A stretch of DNA of 5,764 nt from Hyphomicrobiales bacterium (GTDB taxonomy: Bacteria > Pseudomonadota > Alphaproteobacteria > Rhizobiales > CAYWUX01). A program made the position numbers and the translations under genes. Each line of letters starts with the position of its first letter. Positions within the stretch are counted from its first letter, which is position 1. Of the stretch, positions 1 to 5,001 are shown piece after piece. Under the pieces are notes generated by a model that had not been told where the DNA came from, searched no databases, and saw only the letters and a list, made by a program, of their open reading frames with translations. The stretch lies in contig JANQOC010000682.1 of the NCBI GenBank assembly GCA_028279265.1, positions 1-5,764 of the forward strand. The letters run 5' to 3'.

Positions 1-1
1 C

Positions 2-20
2 ATACGAACCGGGTGCGTAT
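2..20. repeat. Imperfect 19-base dyad at the left edge
   Basis: ATACGAACC and GGTGCGTAT flank a central G at 11, and 8 of the 9 symmetric positions pair (only A7/G15 fails). The symmetry and lack of a loop suit a protein-binding operator better than an RNA hairpin. The gene it would serve lies outside the window, so its role is unknown. Confidence 0.25.
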
Positions 21-110
21 CTAGCATAAAAATTGAGACATGACATCCCGACTTTCGGATAATTGACATTTTTTTCAGCAAATGTTGCGAAAATCTCATC
101 AAATGCCGCG
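21..110. other. AT-rich non-coding stretch, no gene seen
   Basis: This stretch is clearly more AT-rich than the rest of the window and has a T-run at 69-75. It contains a weak hairpin (CCGA 48-51, loop CTT, TCGG 55-58) and two TGACAT words (41-46 and 64-69). TTGAGA at 33-38 followed by GATAAT at 58-63 resembles a plus-strand promoter, but the 19-base spacer is long and nothing on the plus strand follows to be expressed. I read it as the 3' flank of the minus-strand genes or the upstream region of a gene to the left. Confidence 0.4.
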
Positions 111-117
111 TTAGCGG
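106..117 (-). terminator. Weak hairpin, possible 3' end of the minus-strand unit
   Basis: CCGC (106-109) and GCGG (114-117) pair around a four-base loop. The TAA stop of the small minus-strand ORF (113-111) falls in that loop. On the minus strand the hairpin is followed by CATTTGATGAGATTTTC, which has only a broken T-run. It is at best a weak intrinsic terminator. Confidence 0.2.
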
Positions 118-248
118 GGTTCAATGAGAATTTCTAACGGAGTCGCGTCGAATTCATCCGAATTGACCGCCATTTGAAGCGAGTATTTCAACAGTTCTTC
201 AAATTCGGTCACAGGATCCGGTTGCGTGGAGACAAGCCGGTCCCGCAT
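111..248 (-). CDS. Possible small hypothetical protein (45 aa)
   Basis: A 45-residue ORF runs from ATG at 248 to TAA at 111, just downstream of and in the same direction as the MBL-fold gene (45-base gap). The product is acidic and looks protein-like, with an amphipathic core around residues 14-27 (TEFEELLKYSLQMA) and an acidic tail. I recognise no family and no signal or membrane segment. Against it, there is no good Shine-Dalgarno site, since only GGTCTGGA precedes the ATG and that falls in a hairpin arm. The frame stays open upstream to 323, where it overlaps the MBL gene. It could be chance, or the remains of a longer gene. Confidence 0.25.
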   Translation of the reverse strand: MRDRLVSTQPDPVTEFEELLKYSLQMAVNSDEFDATPLEILIEPR

Positions 249-250
249 TC

Positions 251-265
251 CAGACCGCGGGTCTG
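251..265. repeat. Perfect 6-bp inverted repeat with 3-base loop downstream of the MBL gene
   Basis: CAGACC (251-256) and GGTCTG (260-265) pair perfectly around GCG. It lies 28 bases past the stop of the MBL-fold gene. No T-run follows on the minus strand, so it is not a classical intrinsic terminator, but it could stabilise a 3' end. A perfect 10-base palindrome, ACTGATCAGT, sits beside it at 275-284. Confidence 0.35.
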
Positions 266-292
266 ACCCATTCCACTGATCAGTACCGGAAG

Positions 293-1252
293 TTAACCGG
301 CCTCTCCCTGGAGAGCCGCCCACATGTCACGGTCCCGCTCTTCCGTCCAGATCCGCGGCGTATCGATGCCCAGGGCTTCGTCATAAGCGCGGGCGACATT
401 AAACGGCAGGCAATGCTCGTAAATGGCATAATCCGCGTATTTCGGATCGCAGACCTCTCGGACAGCGTCAAAGGCTTCCTTCAGCGAAGCCCCCCCGAGA
501 GCCAGTTTCGCAGTCGTCTGATACTGGTCCGTCAGGAACTGGCGCGTCAGCTTTATGGCTTCCTGAACCCGCTCCGGCGACTTCAGGGCCGCACCGCGCC
601 CGGGCATCAGGGCCTCGGGCTGGAAGGAACCGATACGGTCGAGGGTCGACGGCCAGTCGGTGAAGTGCGCGTCACCGCAATAGCAGGCGGACTTGAATTC
701 GACCGCATCGCCGGAATACATGATCTGCGAGTCCGGCACCCAGGCGACAATATCACCGGCGGTGTGGGAGCGTCCGAGGAACATGAGATCCACGCGGCGC
801 TTGCCCAGATAGAGGGTCATCTTTTCCCGGAATGTCACGGTGGGCCATGTCAGTCCGGGAATCGTGTCGGGATCCTTGAACAGACGCGGCATACGTCCGA
901 ACTCGGACAGCCAGTCTTCCTGCCCCCGTTCCTGAATCATGGCCCGGCAGACGTCCGACGCAATTATCTCCTGGGCCTGGAAGCCTGATGCCCCCAGCAC
1001 CCGCACCGCGTGATAGTGGGACAGAACCACATATTTGATCGGTTTGTCCGTGACACCGCGTATGCAATCGATCACGTTCTGCGCAGCAGCCGGCGTGGCT
1101 TGGGCATCAATGACCAGAACGCCGTCATCGCCAATGATAACACCGGAATTGGGATCGCCCTCGGCGGTGAATGCATAGAGGTCTCTGCCAATCTCTTCGA
1201 AAGTGATCTTTTTTGCTTCCAAGTCGCCGGCAGATGCGAATTCCTTGGCCAT
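293..1252 (-). CDS. MBL-fold metallo-hydrolase with an altered metal site
   Basis: The 319-residue protein belongs to the metallo-beta-lactamase fold family (COG0491-like). It has no signal peptide and is probably cytoplasmic. The usual HxHxDH motif reads H79-Y-H81-A-V83-R84. GRSHTAGD supplies H163, and the SGD motif supplies D182. The usual PGHG motif near the C-terminal part of the fold reads PGRG, with R219. The site-1 ligands and the bridging Asp are therefore kept, while the three residues specific to site 2 are replaced. The surrounding segments are intact, so this looks like a divergent subfamily and not a decayed gene. The start is supported by AAAGGAG at 1260-1266, seven bases before the ATG. 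It follows the CMD-like gene on the same strand after 120 bases. The substrate is unknown; hydrolysis of a lactone, thioester or ester is only a family-level guess. Confidence 0.9.
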   Translation of the reverse strand: MAKEFASAGDLEAKKITFEEIGRDLYAFTAEGDPNSGVIIGDDGVLVIDAQATPAAAQNVIDCIRGVTDKPIKYVVLSHYHAVRVLGASGFQAQEIIASDVCRAMIQERGQEDWLSEFGRMPRLFKDPDTIPGLTWPTVTFREKMTLYLGKRRVDLMFLGRSHTAGDIVAWVPDSQIMYSGDAVEFKSACYCGDAHFTDWPSTLDRIGSFQPEALMPGRGAALKSPERVQEAIKLTRQFLTDQYQTTAKLALGGASLKEAFDAVREVCDPKYADYAIYEHCLPFNVARAYDEALGIDTPRIWTEERDRDMWAALQGEAG

Positions 1253-1276
1253 GAGCTTGCTCCTTTACATCACCGC

Positions 1277-1329
1277 GCAGACCGGGACTTTATCCCGAAA
1301 CTGCCGGATTTCTTTTGCGAACGGTCTGC
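1277..1329 (-). repeat. 8-bp perfect inverted repeat enclosing a second hairpin, in the MBL 5' region
   Basis: GCAGACCG (1277-1284) and CGGTCTGC (1322-1329) are exact reverse complements separated by 37 bases. A 5-bp stem, CGGGA (1283-1287) and TCCCG (1293-1297), shares two bases with the left arm, so the two pairings partly compete. The RBS of the MBL gene begins 11 bases downstream in the direction of transcription. The arrangement could influence translation or transcript stability, but there is no match to a riboswitch class that I recognise. Confidence 0.35.
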
Positions 1330-1339
1330 ACCTATCAAA

Positions 1340-1353
1340 CCCGTTTTCACGGG
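1340..1353 (-). terminator. GNRA-capped hairpin after the CMD-like gene, weak terminator
   Basis: Read on the minus strand this is CCCGT-GAAA-ACGGG, a perfect 5-bp stem with a GAAA tetraloop, about 20 bases after the stop of the CMD-like gene. Only TTT follows before GATAG, so termination would be partial at most. It may instead protect the 3' end of the upstream cistron. Confidence 0.35.
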
Positions 1354-1372
1354 GATTGCAAGAGCGGATCTT

Positions 1373-1966
1373 TCAACCGCCGCCATGCTTCCCGGCCTCC
1401 CAGCCAACACTGCCGATAGCCCTGTCGGCGACGGATAGAGGATATTCCTCGAGATCCGTGGCCATGGTATCGTTCCAGCGGTTCAGATAACCGAAGAGCG
1501 CAATGGCGCCGACAATTTCCACGATCTCACCGTCATCGAAATATTTCCGGACTTCCTCGAAATCTTTTTTGGTTGCCTGGTTTGGCACCAGCGCCCCGTG
1601 CCAGGCGAGGCGCAAGGCAGCACGTTCCGCATCACTGAAAAGATCACTTGTCTCGAATTCCCAAACCGCCTGGATTTTCTCATCCGACGCCTTGTAAATG
1701 CTCGACAGATTGGCCATGTGCGCCTGGCAATAACGACATCCCGAGGCCTGACTGGCGATAAGGCTGACCAGCATTTTCAACTCTTCCGATACTGTGCCTT
1801 CGTAAAGAACAGCCTGATTGAGTTGCATGAACGCCTCGGCAATGGGCGGGCGCCGGGACATGGTGCGAATGCTATTGGGCACAAAGCCGCGGGTCTTCTG
1901 ATAATGTTCAAAGCGTTCTCTGAACTGGGGAACATCATCCCATTCCAGGGGTGTTACATGCGCCAT
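1373..1966 (-). CDS. Carboxymuconolactone decarboxylase-like (AhpD-like) protein
   Basis: The 197-residue protein has the CMD/AhpD all-helical fold signature. A helix (EELKMLVSL, 61-69) leads into GCRYCQAH (76-83), giving the C77-x-x-C80-x-x-H83 arrangement typical of AhpD-like thiol enzymes and uncharacterised peroxidase-related proteins. A second helical half follows, ending near YLNRWNDT (160-167). True gamma-carboxymuconolactone decarboxylases usually lack this Cys pair, so a thiol-redox or peroxidase-related role is more likely than decarboxylation. The start at 1966 is chosen because GGAGGA lies directly upstream. The frame stays open to 2062, but the extra 32 residues would cross the divergent promoter region and do not look like the family. 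It is the first gene of a likely two-gene unit with the MBL-fold gene and diverges from the FAD monooxygenase. Substrate unknown. Confidence 0.88.
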   Translation of the reverse strand: MAHVTPLEWDDVPQFRERFEHYQKTRGFVPNSIRTMSRRPPIAEAFMQLNQAVLYEGTVSEELKMLVSLIASQASGCRYCQAHMANLSSIYKASDEKIQAVWEFETSDLFSDAERAALRLAWHGALVPNQATKKDFEEVRKYFDDGEIVEIVGAIALFGYLNRWNDTMATDLEEYPLSVADRAIGSVGWEAGKHGGG

Positions 1967-1969
1967 GGA

Positions 1970-1975
1970 TCCTCC
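1970..1975 (-). promoter_or_regulatory. Ribosome binding site fixing the CMD-like start
   Basis: On the minus strand GGAGGA lies three bases before the ATG at 1966 (four bases if only GGAGG is counted). The spacing is short but the match is strong. No comparable site precedes the upstream in-frame start at 2062. Confidence 0.65.
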
Positions 1976-1988
1976 AAACGATTTACTA

Positions 1989-2016
1989 TTGTTACCGCAA
2001 AATAAAATTGTATTCT
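1989..2016 (+). promoter_or_regulatory. Candidate promoter of the FAD monooxygenase
   Basis: TTGTTA (1989-1994) and TATTCT (2011-2016) are spaced by 16 bases in an AT-rich patch. Each box matches the sigma70 consensus at four of six positions. Transcription would begin near 2023, about 80 bases before the gene, which puts the dyad at 2041-2053 just downstream of the start point. Confidence 0.4.
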
Positions 2017-2026
2017 GAAATGGCAA
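1999..2026 (-). promoter_or_regulatory. Candidate promoter of the CMD-like/MBL unit
   Basis: On the minus strand TTGCCA (2026-2021) and TATTTT (2004-1999) are 16 bases apart. The -35 matches consensus at five of six positions and the -10 at four. An alternative is TTGGAC (2037-2032) with TACAAT (2012-2007), which has a better -10 but a 19-base spacer. Either choice overlaps the plus-strand promoter candidate, so the two directions may compete or be controlled together. Confidence 0.4.
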
Positions 2027-2040
2027 GCAAGGTCCAATCC

Positions 2041-2053
2041 GGAAACAGTTTCC
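2041..2053. promoter_or_regulatory. Perfect 13-base dyad, candidate operator
   Basis: GGAAAC-A-GTTTCC is a perfect 6-1-6 inverted repeat in the 136-base divergent intergenic region. It lies downstream of the plus-strand promoter candidate and upstream of both minus-strand candidates. That position suits a dimeric regulator affecting both directions. No regulator gene is in the window and I do not assign a family. Confidence 0.4.
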
Positions 2054-2091
2054 CTGGCCCATAGCCTATCTGACCTTGCTGCCGCACGACC

Positions 2092-2098
2092 GGAGGAA
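2092..2098 (+). promoter_or_regulatory. Ribosome binding site fixing the monooxygenase start
   Basis: GGAGGAA lies four bases before the ATG at 2103. This favours 2103 over an in-frame TTG at 2076, which would add nine residues before the conserved beta strand and has no such site. Confidence 0.75.
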
Positions 2099-2102
2099 GT
2101 CA

Positions 2103-3320
2103 ATGAAGATTACGATCATCGGTGGCGGTATTGTTGGGATGGCCCTCGCACTCCAGTGCCATCGCCGAAATATCGAATGCGATGTTTTTGAAGCCGCACC
2201 TGAAATTCGAGAACTCGGCGTCGGAATAACATTGCTGCCCCACGCCACACGTGAGCTTGCTCTCCTGGGTGTCGGCAACAAGATTGAAGCGCTCGGAATC
2301 GAAAACCGGGAGAGCCGGTTTTACAATCGCTTCGGCCAGCTGATTTACAGTGAACCGCGGGGCCGGTTTGCAGGCTACGACTCTCCGGAACGCGGTGTAC
2401 ACCGGGGCCAGCTGCATATGTGTCTCTATGAGGCCGCCCGCGAAGCCCTGGGCGACCGTATTCACACCGGCATGAAATGTGTGACGGTTGATCAAACGGC
2501 GGATCAGGCGATCGCGCATTTCGCTGATCCCGACAGTGGCGAACCACGGGGGACAGCGGAGGCTGATCTCCTCATCGCATGCGATGGTGTTAACTCGACG
2601 GTGCGGCGTCATTTTTACCCCGACGATGAAATTGTCTTTACCGGTATCAACACCTGGCGGGGAACCACCCGGCGCAAACCTATACTTGATGGCCAGACCT
2701 ATTTACGCGTGGGCTCCATTCGCACCGGTAAAATGGTTATCTACCCGATCATCGACGATATTGACGGATCGGGGGATCAGCTCATCAATTGGATGGCGGA
2801 GATCGAAACCGAGAATGTTTCTCGCAACGACTGGAACCAGAAGGGCAACATTGAAGACTTCCTGCCGATATACAAGGACTGGACGTTCGACTGGTTGAAT
2901 GTCCGGGAACTCATTGAAACGGCAGACCAGATACTCGAATATCCCATGGTCGATAAAGACCCGGTGAAGCAGTGGACGTTTGGACGCATCACTTTCGCCG
3001 GCGATGCGGCACACCCCATGTATCCGCGTGGCTCCAATGGATCGGCGCAGGGGCTTATCGACGCAAGGGTGCTTGCGGATCTGCTGACGAGCCGGCCACC
3101 GGTCGAAGCGCTGAAGGCATACGAGGACGAGCGCCTTGAAAAGACCGGTAAAGTCGTGGAGACCAATCGCAGCCATCCGCCGGACTTTATCAATATCCGG
3201 GTTGAAGAACTTACCGGGGACCAACCTTTTGAAAATCTGGACGACTATATTTCCCAGGCCGAGCTTAAGGAAATGTCGGATCGGTACAAGGCTATTGCCG
3301 GTTTTTCTCTGAAAACATGA
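2103..3320 (+). CDS. PhzS/UbiH-type FAD-dependent monooxygenase
   Basis: The 405-residue protein is a class A flavoprotein monooxygenase, which uses NAD(P)H and O2 to hydroxylate an aromatic-type substrate. Its Rossmann start MKITIIGGGIVG holds the GxGxxG FAD motif (7-12), with E30 closing the second strand. A DG motif (IACDGVNSTVR, D161-G162) follows, and then the FAD-ribityl GD motif in FAGDAAHPMYPRGSNG (298-313). The MYPRGSNG stretch, the early LGVGI (38-42) and SEPRG (83-87), and the overall length resemble PhzS, the 5-methylphenazine-1-carboxylate monooxygenase, as I remember it. No phenazine genes are nearby, so the PhzS substrate should not be assumed. There is no signal peptide, so it is probably cytoplasmic. 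It diverges from the CMD-like/MBL pair over a shared 136-base control region, which suggests one pathway. The gene looks complete and intact. Confidence 0.92.
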   Translation: MKITIIGGGIVGMALALQCHRRNIECDVFEAAPEIRELGVGITLLPHATRELALLGVGNKIEALGIENRESRFYNRFGQLIYSEPRGRFAGYDSPERGVHRGQLHMCLYEAAREALGDRIHTGMKCVTVDQTADQAIAHFADPDSGEPRGTAEADLLIACDGVNSTVRRHFYPDDEIVFTGINTWRGTTRRKPILDGQTYLRVGSIRTGKMVIYPIIDDIDGSGDQLINWMAEIETENVSRNDWNQKGNIEDFLPIYKDWTFDWLNVRELIETADQILEYPMVDKDPVKQWTFGRITFAGDAAHPMYPRGSNGSAQGLIDARVLADLLTSRPPVEALKAYEDERLEKTGKVVETNRSHPPDFINIRVEELTGDQPFENLDDYISQAELKEMSDRYKAIAGFSLKT

Positions 3321-3632
3321 AACCATGAATTCCGCTAATCTGGTTGCGCCCGTTCATGGATATCCCGGTTCCCGGAATTTCTGGGATCGCCGTTCAGCTC
3401 CAGGTTTGGTCAATCAACGATTTGTATCGGCATTTAATGTCAGCCCTATACAGTCGTCACAACCCGGCCGGATTTCATTCGGATGGTACCCTTACGTTAA
3501 TTTTTGCGACGGAATTCTTTGATCGGACCGTATGATAGTGAAATAATGTGGATCCAGATCCAATAAGGGCCGACGTCCAAGTTCCACCCTTTGGGACAGC
3601 ACCCAACGGGATCAGAGGACGCGTAAGGGAAG
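3321..3632. other. 312-base intergenic region, no convincing gene
   Basis: Two overlapping plus-strand frames of 63-65 codons start at 3325 and 3344. They have no good Shine-Dalgarno site and no protein-like pattern, so I do not call them. A 7-bp imperfect hairpin (3362-3368 with 3381-3387, including one G-T pair, 12-base loop) lies about 40 bases past the monooxygenase stop without a T-run. The right part holds the candidate promoter at 3519-3547 and an approximately 80-base leader for the DUF1800 gene. Confidence 0.5.
3519..3547 (+). promoter_or_regulatory. Candidate promoter of the DUF1800-DUF1501 unit
   Basis: TTGATC (3519-3524) and AATAAT (3542-3547) have an ideal 17-base spacer. The -10 matches consensus at five of six positions and the -35 at four. 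Transcription would start near 3554, about 80 bases before the DUF1800 start, making this pair a unit separate from the monooxygenase. Confidence 0.45.
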
Positions 3633-4997
3633 ATGAAGCAGGAATTTGAACTCAACAGAGCGCTCGCCTATCATCGTTTTGGCTGGGGACGGCGATTTGA
3701 CCAGCGTCCTCTTGCCGAGGGCAGCCCTACGCAATTGACCGGACGGCTTCTTGATGATGCTGAAAAAAGTTCGACCTACACATTCGACGACCTGCCTTCA
3801 AGCCGTGAGGCCCTCAGCACCTGGTTCGACTTTCGCCGCGAGATCAAGGCCATTCGTGCACGCAAGCAGGAAACCAACGTCGAAAAGCCGAAAAATCCGG
3901 CACGCCGGTTTCTCCTTGGCGAACTCGAAGCGAGATTTGACACGGACCGAAAGAGTGAAATTGGTTTTGGCGAACGCCTAGTCGACTTCTGGTCCAATCA
4001 TTTTGCCGTTTCCGCGAACAATCCGAGATTGGCGGTCCTGGCGGGACCTTATCGGCGGGAGGCCGTGCGGCCGCATATAACCGGACGCTTTGAAGATCTC
4101 CTGCTATCCGCGACACGGCATCCGGCGATGATCCATTATCTCGACAATCAATTGTCCATGGGGCCGAACTCGAAAGCCGGCCAGCGGCGCAACAAAGGAC
4201 TTAATGAAAATCTGGCTCGAGAAATTCTTGAACTCCATACGGTCGGCGTCAATGGCGGTTACACTCAGCAGGATGTAACGAACTTTGCCAAAGTCCTGAC
4301 CGGCTGGACCATCGTCGGACCAAAAGCCCGGGGCGGGACAATCGGAACATTCATCTTCCGCAAGTTCATGCACGAGCCCGGGGCGCAGAAAATCATGGGC
4401 AAAGTCTATGACCAGCAGGATATGGAACAGGGAATCGCGGTGCTGCGAACCCTGGCGCATCATCCGTCGACAGCCCGTTTTGTTTCCCAGAAGCTAGTGC
4501 AGCATTTTGTTTCAGACGATCCGCCGGATAGCCTGGTCACTCGGGTGGAAAAAACTTTCCTGAACACCGGCGGTGATCTGCGGCGTATGTACGAGGCACT
4601 TCTGCAAGATGCCGATAGCTGGCGTCCGGAGCTTAAAAAGTTCCGGCGGCCTTACGAATTTGTGGTGGCGACGTCACGGGCTCTCAATGTCAGACCCAAA
4701 CGCAAAAACCTGTTCGGATCATTAAAGCTGATGGGGCAGCAGCCCTTCCGTCCACCGTCGCCCCAGGGCTGGCCCGATGTGAGTGAAAGCTGGATTGCGC
4801 CGGACGCGCTCAAGACCCGTCTGGACTGGGCGGAGCAAGTGGCCCGCAGCCGTCCTTCCCGTGATGTCCGTGAGCTGGCGCGGGACGTACTCGGGCCCCT
4901 ACTTTCCGAGGAAACGGATCTGGCGATCGCCCGTGCCGAATCGGCAAAGCAGGCCATGGCCCTGATGATGCTCAGCCCCGAATTTCAAAGGAGATGA
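3633..4997 (+). CDS. DUF1800 family protein
   Basis: The 454-residue protein carries the hallmarks of DUF1800. These are an N-terminal LAYHRFGWG (11-19), DFWSNHFAVS (118-127), NENLAREILELHTVGV (191-206) followed by NGGYTQQDV (207-215) and LTGW (222-225), a C-terminal FVSQKLVQHFVSDDPP (283-298), GGDLRR (313-318), and PPSPQGWP (374-381). The family's biochemical function is not established to my knowledge. It starts directly in the domain with no signal peptide or membrane segment, so any export would need its partner. The RBS is weak: AAGGGA ends two bases before the ATG, and AGAGGA at 3614-3619 is further away. The start still fits because the family motif begins within the first 15 residues. 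The stop is four bases before the DUF1501 start, a classic operon pair. The gene appears intact. Confidence 0.92.
   Translation: MKQEFELNRALAYHRFGWGRRFDQRPLAEGSPTQLTGRLLDDAEKSSTYTFDDLPSSREALSTWFDFRREIKAIRARKQETNVEKPKNPARRFLLGELEARFDTDRKSEIGFGERLVDFWSNHFAVSANNPRLAVLAGPYRREAVRPHITGRFEDLLLSATRHPAMIHYLDNQLSMGPNSKAGQRRNKGLNENLAREILELHTVGVNGGYTQQDVTNFAKVLTGWTIVGPKARGGTIGTFIFRKFMHEPGAQKIMGKVYDQQDMEQGIAVLRTLAHHPSTARFVSQKLVQHFVSDDPPDSLVTRVEKTFLNTGGDLRRMYEALLQDADSWRPELKKFRRPYEFVVATSRALNVRPKRKNLFGSLKLMGQQPFRPPSPQGWPDVSESWIAPDALKTRLDWAEQVARSRPSRDVRELARDVLGPLLSEETDLAIARAESAKQAMALMMLSPEFQRR
4987..4993 (+). promoter_or_regulatory. RBS of the DUF1501 gene, inside the end of the DUF1800 gene
   Basis: AAAGGAG lies eight bases before the ATG at 5002 and overlaps the last codons (CAA AGG AGA TGA) of the DUF1800 gene. 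The tandem AGG-AGA arginine codons therefore also form the Shine-Dalgarno site, which supports translational coupling and fixes the DUF1501 start. Confidence 0.8.
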
Positions 4998-5001
4998 ACC
5001 T

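Larger units (their letters stand above)
1253..1372 (-). other. Spacer between CMD-like and MBL genes with nested inverted repeats
   Basis: This 120-base spacer separates two co-directional genes. It holds the RBS of the MBL gene and three dyads, annotated separately in part: an 8-bp inverted repeat at 1277-1329, a hairpin CGGGA/TCCCG at 1283-1297 partly inside it, and a GNRA-capped hairpin at 1340-1353. A weak minus-strand promoter-like pair (TTGCAA at 1361-1356, TTGATA 17 bases on) overlaps the last hairpin. The spacing and structure suggest partial termination, RNA processing or a separate promoter for the MBL gene. Confidence 0.4.

Noticed and set aside
45..75. Intrinsic terminator from the CCGA/TCGG hairpin and the T-run at 69-75
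   Set aside because: The stem is only four pairs and the T-run lies about ten bases away. No plus-strand gene ends here.
413..988. Plus-strand 191-codon open frame opposite the MBL-fold gene
   Set aside because: It is fully antisense to a gene with clear family motifs, and its product has no recognisable fold pattern.
1967..2062. N-terminal extension of the CMD-like protein to an ATG at 2062
   Set aside because: The strong GGAGGA site fixes 1966, and the extension would cover the divergent promoter region.
2076..2102. TTG start at 2076 for the monooxygenase
   Set aside because: It lacks an RBS, and the nine added residues precede a normal FAD-binding N-terminus that already begins at 2103.
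2100..3326. Long minus-strand open frames (170, 143, 207 and 138 codons) under the monooxygenase
   Set aside because: They mirror the codon bias of the real plus-strand gene, have no RBS, and do not look like proteins.
3325..3535. Two overlapping 63-65 codon frames after the monooxygenase
   Set aside because: They have poor ribosome sites, no recognisable pattern, and compete with each other over the same bases.
4994..5001. ATGA overlap at the DUF1800 stop as the DUF1501 start
   Set aside because: The ATG at 4994 is out of frame with the DUF1501 domain. The ATG at 5002 is in frame with an ideal RBS.
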